Under the pieces are notes generated by a model. The model ran no database searches. It had not been told where the DNA came from and was given only the letters and a program-made list of their open reading frames with translations. A DNA stretch of 64,000 nucleotides, taken from NCBI GenBank assembly GCA_903840165.1, contig CAIMEY010000029.1:124001-188000 (forward strand). Reading direction: 5' to 3'. The translations under genes and the position numbers were made by a program. The stretch is from an uncultured Myxococcales bacterium. Lineage in GTDB: Bacteria; Myxococcota_A; UBA9042. Positions 1-8,906 of this stretch are shown piece by piece (positions within the stretch are counted from its first letter, which is position 1; the number at the start of each line of letters is the position of its first letter).

Positions 1-524
1 GTCTCGCGTCGCGGCTGGCGCTCGGGCTGACGGCCCTTTTGACGCCGCTGCACGCCGGGGCCGCGGAACCCGCGACCATCGAACTCGCTATGGCGGCACA
101 ACAAGCGGATGCGATTGCGGTTTACCAAGTTGGCGATCCACCGTCGACGGTCATTGCCGTACCCGTACCGGTGCCCAAGGGGCAGGCCGCCGTGCCTGCG
201 TTCCAGAGGTATGTTCGACATCTTGAACGGAAACAGCTGGTTTGGGGACGGCCACCTCAGAGTCTGCGCGTCGACGAGCCACACTGGCTAGCGCACCTGC
301 AGGCGCACAAACGCTGCCAACTAGAGAAGATCTGTCACGAATTGGAGGAGATCTCCTACGTCTCGACCTTGGCCCACGAGCCCAAGCCCGGCGATCAAGT
401 GCTGGTACTCCTGCGCAAGCTGCCTGGCAATCATTGGGAATTACTTGCAGATCGCGCCATGGACTCTGCCGACCGCGTGCCCGAACTCAAGGCCCTGCTG
501 GCAAAGCGGGGCAAGCACAATTAG
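1..524 (+). CDS. Secreted protein of unknown function, 5'-truncated
   Basis: The reading frame is already open at the window edge (frame beginning at base 3) and runs to a TAG at 522-524, so the true start lies upstream. The first translated residues are a hydrophobic Ala/Leu-rich stretch ending near an Ala-Ala-Glu, which reads like the end of a signal peptide and suggests a periplasmic or outer-membrane-associated protein. The remaining ~150 residues are mixed charged and hydrophobic with two cysteines about eight residues apart in the middle. I recognise no family motif. It converges on the M13 peptidase gene with about 50 bases between the two stop codons. Confidence 0.6.
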   Translation, partial: LASRLALGLTALLTPLHAGAAEPATIELAMAAQQADAIAVYQVGDPPSTVIAVPVPVPKGQAAVPAFQRYVRHLERKQLVWGRPPQSLRVDEPHWLAHLQAHKRCQLEKICHELEEISYVSTLAHEPKPGDQVLVLLRKLPGNHWELLADRAMDSADRVPELKALLAKRGKHN

Positions 525-575
525 CCGATCGGTCTGAAGAGCGATGTTCGGAAAAAGCGATTCCTAAACAATCAC

Positions 576-2633
576 TTACCAGACACTGCAGGCATGCACC
601 GGCACCATGGGCGAGCCGACCTTGCATTGAAAAGCAGCTGCAAATTCAGGCAGATCGGCCAGGGGACCGTTGACGCGAAAGCGCGCCGTGCTATGGGGAT
701 TGGTCTGAACTTGTTGCCTTTCGGCCTCAGGACGCATCGCGCCGCACCAGGCTTGGGCATGAGCGAGGAAGAACTGCTGATCTTCATTGAACCCTTCGGC
801 GACAATGCGCTGCGCAGCCCCGAGGCGCAGCTTGCGGTAAGCCGCAAAGGCCAGCTTGACGCCGCCGAGGTCGGCAATGTTCTCACCGAGGGTCAGTTGG
901 CCATTGAGATGCAAGCCTTTTTGCACCTCGTAGCCATCGTACTGTTGGGCGACGCAGGCGGTCTTGGCCTCAAAAGCCGTGCGCGTTGCCGGCTGCCACC
1001 ACTGGCGGAAATTGCCTAAGGCATCGAATTGACTGCCTTCATCATCAAAGCCGTGGGTCAATTCGTGACCGATCACCATGCCAATGGCCCCAAGATTCAC
1101 CGGCAAGTTTGCTTTAGCATTGAAGAAAGGCGGCTGCAGGATGCCGGCAGGAAACACCATGTGGTTCTTGCTGGGGTCGTAGTAAGCGTTGACCGTCGGC
1201 GGCGTCATCAGCCATTGCTCGCGGTCGACGGGCTTGCCCAAGCGCTTGAATTGACGGGACACCTCCGTCTGGAGCCCCTGCAGGAGATTGCGCAGGTGGT
1301 CGGGCCCCGGCACCCAAGCGTAGGTCCGCCACGCCTTGGGACGACCAATGAGGTAGGCCATTTGCTCAGCCTTCTGCGCCGCTTTCTTCTTTGTTTCTGC
1401 ATCCATCCACGTGAGCGATTCCAAATTGCCGACAAAGGCTTGAGCGATGGTCCGCACCATGCGCTCGGCCTCGGATTGGGCCTGCGGCGGGAAGTTGCGC
1501 GCCACGTAGGGCTGGGCAAGAATTTCGCCCAAAACTTGGTCTGTTGTGTCCAGGCAGCGTCGCCAGGGCGCCTTGATTTCCGGCTGACCGGTAATCGCGT
1601 GCTCCAGGGCAAAGGCCTCCTGCTGCCAGGGTTTTCCCAGTTGCGGAGCTAGTTTGCGCAGCACATGCCATCGCAGGTAGTGCTTGAGTTCGGGCAGGGG
1701 CCGTTGCAGCCAAACAGCTGATAATTCCTGAGCAAAGGCCGGAGCTGTGACCGAGAGCTTGGCTTGATCGGAGGCCCCAAGGGCCGCGAACACCGTCTGC
1801 CAGGGAAAGGCCGGCGACTGGGCAAAAAACTCTTTCTCGGTCATGGGGTTATACAGGGCCTTGGGCTCACGCCTCTCGACGCGCGTCTTGCTCGCTTTGG
1901 CCAGCGTCGTCTCCAGGGCAAAGACTTGGGCCGCCGCCTCTTTGGCCTGAGGCGCTGCAAAACCTGACAAAAGCAGCATCCGTTCCATATGTTGCGCGTA
2001 GGTCTGCCTCAACTTCTTGCTTGCCTCATCGTCGCGCAGGTAGTCATCGCGGTCGGGCAAGCCCAGGCCGCCTTGGTCGACCCACAGCAGGACGCGGGTG
2101 GCATCGGCAAAGTCAGGGTCAGCACTGGCCACGAAAAATGGATGAATATCCTTAGATTGCAACTCGCCAAGGACTTCAGCCAGGGCCTTCTTGTCGGCCG
2201 CGGCGTCGATCTTGGCGAGAATCTCACGAAGACCCGCAGAATCCTTGCTGGTTTCCGCTAGGCCGGCCATGCAGCGACCGTAGAACTGCCCCAGGCGCTG
2301 CCGCAAAGGGTCATCGCCAGGCTCTTTGGCCGCACTTTCGAGAATCGTTTTCAATTCTGCTTCATTACGCTTCTGAATCTCGTCAAAGCTGCGGTACCAC
2401 GACGCTTCATCAGCCGGAATCTGCGTCGTCTTGTTCCAGCTGCCACAGGCGAACTGGTAAAAATCCACACATGGATCCACGGAATTATCCATGGCTGAGC
2501 CGTCCAGACCGACCTGCTGCAGCGTCGTGCCGGTGTCGCGCGACGGGGTCCTGTCTTCGATCCGCATGACCTTGGCCTGAGCCGGCAAGGCCAGCAGCGA
2601 TATCACTAGCAAAAATGCGAGATTGCGACGCAT
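576..2633 (-). CDS. M13-family zinc metallopeptidase (PepO/neprilysin-like), secreted
   Basis: The protein (685 aa from the chosen ATG) has a signal peptide in residues 1-20 (hydrophobic core, Ala-Gln-Ala end), an M13 N-terminal domain with the conserved DPCxDFYxFACGxW signature, and a catalytic domain with NAYYDP, FPAGILQPPFF, the zinc motif HELTH (about residue 520) and GENIADLGG (about 583), whose Glu is the third zinc ligand. The C-terminus ends in CSVW, matching the CxVW end of the family. All catalytic residues are present. It should cleave peptides in the periplasm or at the cell surface. The start was set at 2633 because AGGAG precedes it by five bases; an upstream alternative start at 2684 lacks this. 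It lies 22 bases downstream of the channel gene and may share its transcript. Confidence 0.93.
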   Translation of the reverse strand: MRRNLAFLLVISLLALPAQAKVMRIEDRTPSRDTGTTLQQVGLDGSAMDNSVDPCVDFYQFACGSWNKTTQIPADEASWYRSFDEIQKRNEAELKTILESAAKEPGDDPLRQRLGQFYGRCMAGLAETSKDSAGLREILAKIDAAADKKALAEVLGELQSKDIHPFFVASADPDFADATRVLLWVDQGGLGLPDRDDYLRDDEASKKLRQTYAQHMERMLLLSGFAAPQAKEAAAQVFALETTLAKASKTRVERREPKALYNPMTEKEFFAQSPAFPWQTVFAALGASDQAKLSVTAPAFAQELSAVWLQRPLPELKHYLRWHVLRKLAPQLGKPWQQEAFALEHAITGQPEIKAPWRRCLDTTDQVLGEILAQPYVARNFPPQAQSEAERMVRTIAQAFVGNLESLTWMDAETKKKAAQKAEQMAYLIGRPKAWRTYAWVPGPDHLRNLLQGLQTEVSRQFKRLGKPVDREQWLMTPPTVNAYYDPSKNHMVFPAGILQPPFFNAKANLPVNLGAIGMVIGHELTHGFDDEGSQFDALGNFRQWWQPATRTAFEAKTACVAQQYDGYEVQKGLHLNGQLTLGENIADLGGVKLAFAAYRKLRLGAAQRIVAEGFNEDQQFFLAHAQAWCGAMRPEAERQQVQTNPHSTARFRVNGPLADLPEFAAAFQCKVGSPMVPVHACSVW

Positions 2634-2655
2634 GATTCTCCTAAGGGTAGCTGGG

Positions 2656-3942
2656 TTAGGTGGTCCTCTGGGCGGTGTCGACACCGGGCATCCCTTCCCG
2701 ACCGCGGGTCAACACCAGCAATTCCTGTTGAAATTCGGGATAGCGCACGACAACTTGGTCGAACGCGGCCTTGGGCAAAACGTAGAGGTCGCAGAACTGC
2801 AGGGCACGGACCGTCGCGCTGCGCGGAGCCCCGGTGAGCAAGGCCGTTTCACCAAAGAAATCACCGGAATGCAGCACCGCGAGGGGCTGATCGGCGCGGT
2901 CGAGGATTTCCACCTCACCGCCATGGATGAAGTAGATCGCGTCGCCGGGATCGCCCACGGCAAAGATCCGCTCTCCCGGCACGGCCACGACGGAGTTCAG
3001 CTCCAACATGATATCTTGGACCAATTCTTCGCTCGCGTTGGCCAGCAGCGGAATCCGCCGCACGGTGTCGAGGTTCATGTGCAACGTGATGTCGGCGCGC
3101 AACTTGGGCGGCAGGCTGCCGAGGACCTCGTCGTCGCGATAGCCCTGCCGGGTCTGCCACATGTAGCGATAGTAGGCGCGCACCCGCCCACGCAGAGTCT
3201 GGGGCAACATATGGTAATTCATATAGGTTTCCAGCCTATCGAGCTGGTTCATGTGATGCTCGCGCGCAGCATCTAGGCGGGTGAGAATGCTCGATACATT
3301 GCTGACAATAAAGCCGAAAATTGCTACGCCAATGAGCTGTGCGGCGCAGACGTAGAGCATCTGGATCGAGGTCTTGGCCGCAATATCGCCATAGCCGACC
3401 GTAGTTAGCGTCGTCATCGCCCAATAGACGGCCTTGATATAGGCGTGCAATGGGGAGGCATCCACGCCCGCCGTGCCACTGCCCAGGGCGATCCAGCCGC
3501 AGGACAGAAGATGCACAAGTGGCGGTAAGAAGACAAAAATCGGTACTAGGCGGGCCAAGATGGGATGGAGCATCCCCAGGCCGTCGAAGAGCAGGCGCAC
3601 CAGATAAATCCGATGCAATATCAGAAGCTTGATGGCCAGTAGGCGGTAACTGTGATCGCCCAGCCAGGGCAGGGCCAGCAAGTCAAAGGGCACCATCACC
3701 GTAAAATCAATGGCTTTTCGGATGAGAGGCAGCCAATGGTCGGGCGATTCTGCCTGCGCATCCTGCCAGGGCCGCGCCAGGAGCATCAGCCCGAGGACCC
3801 CAAGGTCCAGCGCCCAGTCCACAGCGGGCGCTTGGCCAAGGTACAGCAGACGCAGCGGCAGCCAGAAGCCGACGACAACTACGCCAATTCCCAAGAGAAT
3901 GTGCAGCCACCGGGCCGAGCGTCGCATCGCACTAAGTTCCAC
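2656..3942 (-). CDS. Cyclic-nucleotide-binding-domain potassium channel
   Basis: The 428-residue membrane protein has several N-terminal hydrophobic segments, a pore helix with the K+ selectivity filter TTVGYGD at about residue 181, a following transmembrane helix, a helical C-linker and a C-terminal cyclic-nucleotide-binding fold (about 300-420) with the phosphate-binding-cassette pattern GDFFGETALLTGAPRSATV. The order matches bacterial CNG/HCN-like channels (MloK1 type). The candidate S4 segment carries Lys/Arg residues but not a clear every-third-residue series, so voltage gating is uncertain. The start is GTG at 3942; an in-frame ATG at 3927 is equally possible. A class III adenylate cyclase is encoded about 2.2 kb away and could supply the ligand; that link is inference. 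Confidence 0.9.
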   Translation of the reverse strand: MELSAMRRSARWLHILLGIGVVVVGFWLPLRLLYLGQAPAVDWALDLGVLGLMLLARPWQDAQAESPDHWLPLIRKAIDFTVMVPFDLLALPWLGDHSYRLLAIKLLILHRIYLVRLLFDGLGMLHPILARLVPIFVFLPPLVHLLSCGWIALGSGTAGVDASPLHAYIKAVYWAMTTLTTVGYGDIAAKTSIQMLYVCAAQLIGVAIFGFIVSNVSSILTRLDAAREHHMNQLDRLETYMNYHMLPQTLRGRVRAYYRYMWQTRQGYRDDEVLGSLPPKLRADITLHMNLDTVRRIPLLANASEELVQDIMLELNSVVAVPGERIFAVGDPGDAIYFIHGGEVEILDRADQPLAVLHSGDFFGETALLTGAPRSATVRALQFCDLYVLPKAAFDQVVVRYPEFQQELLVLTRGREGMPGVDTAQRTT

Positions 3943-4157
3943 GCCAAAGGGTGAGGCGCGGGGAACTTTGCGCTGCTGGAACCGCTCCGGTCAAGATTCT
4001 GCGCGACCGACACCCGCCATTGCGACCATCAGTGAACCATTTCATAGCCTTATGCGCACCCCGACGCCCCATCGTTTCCCCCGCCGCCGCCGGCATCGAC
4101 CGTCATGGACGCCTGCGCTAGGCCAAGGCGCTGACGCACGCCCATTTTTCCCCTACC

Positions 4158-6110
4158 ATGCGCCCGGGCGCGCCAGTGCGACGAGCGGGCCCGCGTGAGA
4201 TCTTAGCCGTGCAGCCCCTTGTTCTACTACTGATTTCAGTGCTTTTACTGGCCTTAGCGCCCTGGCTGCTGGCCCAGGCGCAGCGGGTCGCCGGCGCGAT
4301 GCAGTTGCTCGACGGTTTTGTCCTGGTGGCCGTGGGCGGACTGGTCGTCGGCGACCTGATTCCCCATGCCTTTGAGGGTGGTGGCTGGCTGGTGCTGCCC
4401 CTGGTGCTGCTGGGCTTGCTCGGCCCCTCGCTGCTGGAGCGCTGGCTGCACCGGGCGGCGGCAAAAGTGCATTTGGCAGCCTTGGTTCTGGGCCTGGGGG
4501 GCCTGATGCTGCACGCGATGCTAGATGGCCTCGCGCTAAGCGGAACTACGCGATTAGACAGTCCAATGGCCATGGCGGTGTTGCTGCACCGTCTGCCCGA
4601 AGGTCTGACCCTGTGGTGGCTTTTGAGGCCGACCTACGGCTCCAAGGTCGCGGCGGCTGCGTTGGCTGCTGTGGCGGTGGCGACTTCGGCCGGCATGGCT
4701 TTGCCGACAATCGTCAGCCAAATCGGCGGCTTAGGCCTGTCCTGCGCCCAAGCCTTGGTCAGCGGCTCTCTGCTGCATGTCGTGCTCCACCGCCCTCATC
4801 CAATTTCGCGTGTTTCGGCAACAGGTTGGCGCAAGTATGCCGCTGGAATGGGTGGGCTCCTGGGTGCCGCCTTGCTGGTCGCCGTGCTGCGCAGTGAACA
4901 TGGTCACACCGGCGATACCGACGCAGATGGTCGAATTTTCTCAACATTCAACCACCTGTTCGCAGAATCGGCCCCGGCCCTGCTGATCGCCTATGCGGCG
5001 GCTGGCTTGGTGCAAGTGTGGCTGCCTGCTGCGCCTTTGGTCTGGCTACGGCGTGGCGGTACCTTGCGTCAAGCCTTGGCGGGCACGGCCTTTGGCATCC
5101 CGCTGCCGATCTGCTCGTGCGGCGTCGTGCCCGTCTACCGCGGCTTGGTACAGCAAGGGGTTCCCGCGGCGGCGGCGCTGGCATTTCTGATTGCTACCCC
5201 GGAGTTGGGGCTGGACGCCGTGCTGTTGTCGCTACCCCTGCTCGGCAAGCGGATGGCCCTGGCCCGGGTGGTCGCGGCTGCGGCCGTGGCGGTGCTCACA
5301 GGATGGTTGCTGGGCCGCCTGCCCGCTTTGGCAGCGACGCCAACAGCCCAACCCATCGCCGACAAGTCCCTGGCCGCGGGGACCCATGCGCCCTGGCCGC
5401 GGCGTGTGTTCCAAGGGCTTCGCGTGGGCTTGGGCGAGATTACCGATCACACAGGGCCTTGGATTCTTTTGGGTTTACTCCTGGCCGCCGGTGCGGAACC
5501 GGTCCTTGGGGCTGACATGGCCCGCCACATCGCCAAAGGGTGGGATGTGCCGATCTTGGCTTTGCTGGGCATGCCGGCCTATGTCTGCGCTTCGGGCGCG
5601 ACTCCGCTGGTCGCAGCCTTACTGGTAGCGGGTATTTCCCCAGGAGCTGGGCTGGCTTTTCTGATCACCGGGCCCGCGACCAACATCACAACGCTTGGCG
5701 TCCTGGCCCGTCTACATGGCATCAAGGGAGCCGTGGCCTTTGCTTTTGTGATCACCGTATTAGCCGTCACAGCGGGCTACATCACGAACCAATGGATCGG
5801 CGCAGGTTGGCAACCTACGGCCGTCACGGCTGGTGCCGAACCCGCGGTCAAGCAGGTATTTGCCTGGATTCTCGCTGGGTTATTTACCCTGTCCCTGCTG
5901 CGTCAAGGACCCCGACGATTTATCGGCCAAGTCCTCGATTTTGCGCTGGGCGACGGCGGGCACGACCATGCACACGGACCTAGCCATGACCTTGAGTCTT
6001 CCGCGAATTTATCGCAATTTCGACTAGCTGCAACCAACGTGCCGGGCGTTCGCGCCCAGGCCGTTCGCGTCAAGTGGCAGCCTGCAGCCGGTTCCCCGCC
6101 CAAGCCTTAG
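4158..6110 (+). CDS. Fused ZIP-like domain and SO_0444-type metal efflux permease
   Basis: This 650-residue polytopic membrane protein joins two transporter modules. Residues ~15-230 look like a ZIP metal permease: HAMLDGLALSG (about 118) and HRLPEGL (about 143) match the paired metal-binding helices of ZIP proteins. Residues ~250-590 resemble the DUF318/SO_0444 family of Cu/Zn efflux permeases, with PLPICSCGVVPVYRG (about 318) and the second half-repeat motif GMPAYVCASGATPL (about 470). A His-rich cytoplasmic-looking stretch (HDHAHGPSH, about 601) follows. The fused order, and whether both halves transport, are not obvious from either family alone. The start is uncertain: ATG at 4158 or GTG at 4209, the latter directly before the first hydrophobic helix. 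It is divergent from the channel gene and converges on the cyclase. Confidence 0.82.
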   Translation: MRPGAPVRRAGPREILAVQPLVLLLISVLLLALAPWLLAQAQRVAGAMQLLDGFVLVAVGGLVVGDLIPHAFEGGGWLVLPLVLLGLLGPSLLERWLHRAAAKVHLAALVLGLGGLMLHAMLDGLALSGTTRLDSPMAMAVLLHRLPEGLTLWWLLRPTYGSKVAAAALAAVAVATSAGMALPTIVSQIGGLGLSCAQALVSGSLLHVVLHRPHPISRVSATGWRKYAAGMGGLLGAALLVAVLRSEHGHTGDTDADGRIFSTFNHLFAESAPALLIAYAAAGLVQVWLPAAPLVWLRRGGTLRQALAGTAFGIPLPICSCGVVPVYRGLVQQGVPAAAALAFLIATPELGLDAVLLSLPLLGKRMALARVVAAAAVAVLTGWLLGRLPALAATPTAQPIADKSLAAGTHAPWPRRVFQGLRVGLGEITDHTGPWILLGLLLAAGAEPVLGADMARHIAKGWDVPILALLGMPAYVCASGATPLVAALLVAGISPGAGLAFLITGPATNITTLGVLARLHGIKGAVAFAFVITVLAVTAGYITNQWIGAGWQPTAVTAGAEPAVKQVFAWILAGLFTLSLLRQGPRRFIGQVLDFALGDGGHDHAHGPSHDLESSANLSQFRLAATNVPGVRAQAVRVKWQPAAGSPPKP

Positions 6111-6122
6111 ATTTTGCAGGGC

Positions 6123-7886
6123 TCAAACGGCGTGCAGCGGCGGGGGCTCAGGCGCCGTGAGAGGCACGGTATAAACCTTCACCGGCTGTTCGCGACCTTT
6201 CACTGTGATTTCTTTCAACAAATCGAGATCAAACTGCCCGTGCACCAGGTTCCAGGTGTCCTCAGAAATCGCCATGTCGACATGGAGTTCCTTGGTCGCC
6301 GATTCCAGGCGCGATGCTAGGTTCACGGCGTCGCCAATCACTGTGTATTCCATGCGTTGGTCGCTGCCGATATTGCCCGCGACGACGATACCGGTGTGAA
6401 TGCCGATGCCGGTGCGCAAACGGGCGATGCCGCGCACTTCCAGGCGATCGTTGAGTAAATCCAAGGCTTTGCGCATTCGAATGGCGGCTCGAACGGCGCG
6501 AATCGCATCATCCGGCTTGGGCACCGGTGCACCGAACACGGCCATGATGGCGTCGCCTATGTACTTGTCGACCACGCCGCCCTCGTCCATGACGACACGC
6601 ACCATTTCGGTGAAGTACTCGTTGAGCAAGGCCACCAAGTCATGGGCCGGCATCTTCTCAGAAATCGTCGTAAAGCTGCGGATATCCGAAAACAGAACCG
6701 TCACATTGAGGGACTCGCCCCCGAGTTGCACCTTGCCCGCCAGCAGGTGTTCCACGACCTGCTCAGTCATGTATTTGCCCATGGTGCTGCGGAGTTTGTC
6801 GCGTTCCTGCAGACCATCGATCATGCTGTTGAAGCCATGGGCCAGGTCTTCAATCTCGTCCCCCGTGTGCATGGCGCGAACTTTGACGTATTGCTGATCC
6901 TGCAATTTCCGTTGCGCATCGCTGATTTGCCGGACGGCCTTGGACATGGTGTTGGCAATGCGCACGCCGACCATCAAGGCGATAAGCGTCGCAATCACGA
7001 TGGCCACCAAGGCATTGCGCAAATGGGTCTCCATCGAGGTCTGGATCTGCGACACGTCCATGGAAACAACCACAGCAAACTTAGCATTCTGACTCTGAAT
7101 TTGCGGCGGATCAAAGCGCATGAAGGCAAAGCGGTCATCGCGGCGGGTCTGCATTGGCTCGGCCCCGGCGACAAGGTGGGGAGCTTTGCCAGGAAACCCT
7201 GAAGTCCTGGCCACTTCCAGCATGTCTCCTTGAGGATTCGCCAGCAGCGCAATCTGCACGCCAAGCTTGCTGCCCGCATTGGCAACAAGGTGGGCATCCA
7301 AAGGCAAGCATGTGAGAACAAGACCAATTCCTGGCATGGGCACGGCAACCACATAGGCCGGCGGCGGGCGGACCGCACTCGGACCTGCCTGCTCGCAGCC
7401 AAAGGCTATAACACCTTGAAATTCGTGATTGTTCTTGAGCGCGTCCAGCAACTCTGGCGACGAAGCCAGCTCACGCCGCGCCGAGCCACAGCCCACGGCC
7501 GTTAGCAGTGTCCCTGAGGGATCGAAGAAGGCTACGTCGAAATCCTCATACACATCATGGAATTGCTTGGCAAGAATGGCCAGCTTGGCGCCATCCTTGA
7601 TCCGAGCGGCCGCCTGCACCTCACCGTCCCGGGCCAGGGACCGCGCCGCCAGGGTCAGGTCTTTGATATCGTCATCTAGCTCAATACCAAAGGCTTTTTC
7701 CGCGTCTTGGACCCGGTCGTCGATTTGCGCCAGCAGTTCGGTACGCATGAGCGAACCAATGAGCGGCACGACGGCCAGCGCCACCAAGGACGATAAACCA
7801 ACCAACGCCATCAATTTGCTGCGGACTGTGCCGAGCACGGGTCTCACGGGAACTCCATCGCCTGAGCGCGCCTGCCGGACGCACAC
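6123..7886 (-). CDS. Membrane-bound class III adenylate cyclase with extracytoplasmic sensor and HAMP domain
   Basis: This protein makes cyclic nucleotide, probably cAMP. It has a transmembrane helix near residues 24-46, a ~240-residue extracytoplasmic sensor region (dCACHE/CHASE-like by position), a second helix at about 295-315, a HAMP linker, and a class III cyclase domain from ~395. Visible catalytic features are the metal Asp in LFSDIRSF, the substrate-adenine Lys and second metal Asp in DKYIGDAIMAVFGAP, and EYTVIGDAVNLASRLE. The Lys/Asp pair favours ATP over GTP. The N-terminal ~20 residues may be shorter, since an internal GTG precedes the first helix. Its stop is 12 bases from that of the ZIP-permease on the other strand. 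Confidence 0.92.
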   Translation of the reverse strand: MCVRQARSGDGVPVRPVLGTVRSKLMALVGLSSLVALAVVPLIGSLMRTELLAQIDDRVQDAEKAFGIELDDDIKDLTLAARSLARDGEVQAAARIKDGAKLAILAKQFHDVYEDFDVAFFDPSGTLLTAVGCGSARRELASSPELLDALKNNHEFQGVIAFGCEQAGPSAVRPPPAYVVAVPMPGIGLVLTCLPLDAHLVANAGSKLGVQIALLANPQGDMLEVARTSGFPGKAPHLVAGAEPMQTRRDDRFAFMRFDPPQIQSQNAKFAVVVSMDVSQIQTSMETHLRNALVAIVIATLIALMVGVRIANTMSKAVRQISDAQRKLQDQQYVKVRAMHTGDEIEDLAHGFNSMIDGLQERDKLRSTMGKYMTEQVVEHLLAGKVQLGGESLNVTVLFSDIRSFTTISEKMPAHDLVALLNEYFTEMVRVVMDEGGVVDKYIGDAIMAVFGAPVPKPDDAIRAVRAAIRMRKALDLLNDRLEVRGIARLRTGIGIHTGIVVAGNIGSDQRMEYTVIGDAVNLASRLESATKELHVDMAISEDTWNLVHGQFDLDLLKEITVKGREQPVKVYTVPLTAPEPPPLHAV

Positions 7887-8010
7887 GTTCAGGTTTCTCT
7901 GGGCGCTTGGCTATGCGCGTCAATGCCTAGGCGCGACCATCATGGGCATTGCGCCCGGTCGGGTCAATCCCACGCCCCGAACGCGCCAATCTCAGCCGTC
8001 TCTATGCCGA

Positions 8011-8040
8011 ATTATCTAATTGTTTCGCAATTTTACGCAA
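8011..8040 (-). promoter_or_regulatory. Candidate sigma-70-type promoter for the adenylate cyclase
   Basis: On the minus strand a TTGCGT (8035-8040) and a GATAAT (8011-8016) lie 18 bases apart in an AT-rich island within otherwise GC-rich sequence, about 125 bases upstream of the cyclase start. The -10 box matches five of six consensus positions, the -35 only three. Confidence 0.3.
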
Positions 8041-8051
8041 ATAGCAGTCGA

Positions 8052-8083
8052 CCCGAGGCCGCCGATCGGACGGAGGCCTCGGG
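8052..8083 (-). terminator. Perfect 9-bp hairpin downstream of the cyclophilin gene
   Basis: CCCGAGGCC at 8052-8060 pairs perfectly with GGCCTCGGG at 8075-8083 around a 14-base loop, 17 bases after the cyclophilin stop codon and before the next minus-strand gene. There is no strong U-tract, so this is either a Rho-assisted terminator or an mRNA-stabilising hairpin. Confidence 0.45.
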
Positions 8084-8099
8084 CAGTGACGAGGCCAAA

Positions 8100-8621
8100 C
8101 TACTGACTGACGCTTATGCGCACCACCTTGACGGGCTTGAGCGGGCGATCTTGAGAAGTCGGCGTTGTTTCAATGGCTTTGACAACTTCCATGCCGGAGA
8201 TGACACGGCCGAAGACGGGATGCTTGCTCGGACCCGGGGAAAACCAATCGAGAAAGTCATTGTGAACGGTGTTGATGAAGAACTGGCAACTGCCCGAGTT
8301 GGGGCGGCCAGTGTTGGCCATCGACAACGTTCCGGGTTCATTGGAAATACGCGCGGTCAACTCGTCCTTGATCGTGCCGTGGGGCGAGTCGCCAGTGCCG
8401 GCGCGCGCGCTGTTGGGGTCGCGGCTATGCGGGCAGCCGAATTGGACCATGAAGTTCTTGATCACACGGTGAAAATGCAGGCCGTCGTAGAAACCTTCCT
8501 TGGCCAAGCGTATAAAGTTGCCGGCGGTGATGGGCATCTGGTCGACAAACAGTTCGACCGTGAAATCACCCAGACTGGTTTCGATGATTGCCGTAGGATT
8601 TGGCGTGGTTGTCGCTGACAT
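8100..8621 (-). CDS. Cyclophilin-type peptidyl-prolyl cis-trans isomerase
   Basis: The 173-residue protein covers one cyclophilin domain that isomerises Xaa-Pro bonds. Diagnostic segments are [11 protein letters not shown] at the N-terminus, [21 protein letters not shown] (catalytic Arg in FHRV, Gln in VQFG), [17 protein letters not shown], and the [14 protein letters not shown] block that replaces the usual Trp helix. No signal peptide is seen, so it is probably cytoplasmic. ATG 8621 was chosen over an upstream start at 8690 because AAGGA lies nine bases upstream and the domain begins right after it. It is divergent from the Mg2+ ATPase gene. Confidence 0.93.
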   Translation of the reverse strand: MSATTTPNPTAIIETSLGDFTVELFVDQMPITAGNFIRLAKEGFYDGLHFHRVIKNFMVQFGCPHSRDPNSARAGTGDSPHGTIKDELTARISNEPGTLSMANTGRPNSGSCQFFINTVHNDFLDWFSPGPSKHPVFGRVISGMEVVKAIETTPTSQDRPLKPVKVVRISVSQ

Positions 8622-8906
8622 GTTCGGAGTCCTTGGCGGCAGATTGGGCCGCGAGGGGCGCATTTTCCGCGCTCTTGAGCCTGGGAGCAAGCGGGACGGC
8701 GGGGCAGCGTCGAGCGAGGTAGGTCGCGCCCCGCCCAGTCGATGGACAAACCATGCGGCCCAAGTCGCTTCGCGCTATGCTGGATGCGCCGGGGGAGGCC
8801 TCGTCGCCGGGTAATGTGCGCGCAACAAAGGTGACTCATTCTTTTGAGATTCATCGAATTGCTGCGACGGGACACCACAGCCCCAAATGACCACAGGATG
8901 GAGCAC

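Noticed and set aside
8622..8906. M-box magnesium riboswitch in the mgtA leader
   Set aside because: The leader is GC-rich and lacks the conserved M-box core sequence; only a partial AGGTGA resemblance was seen.
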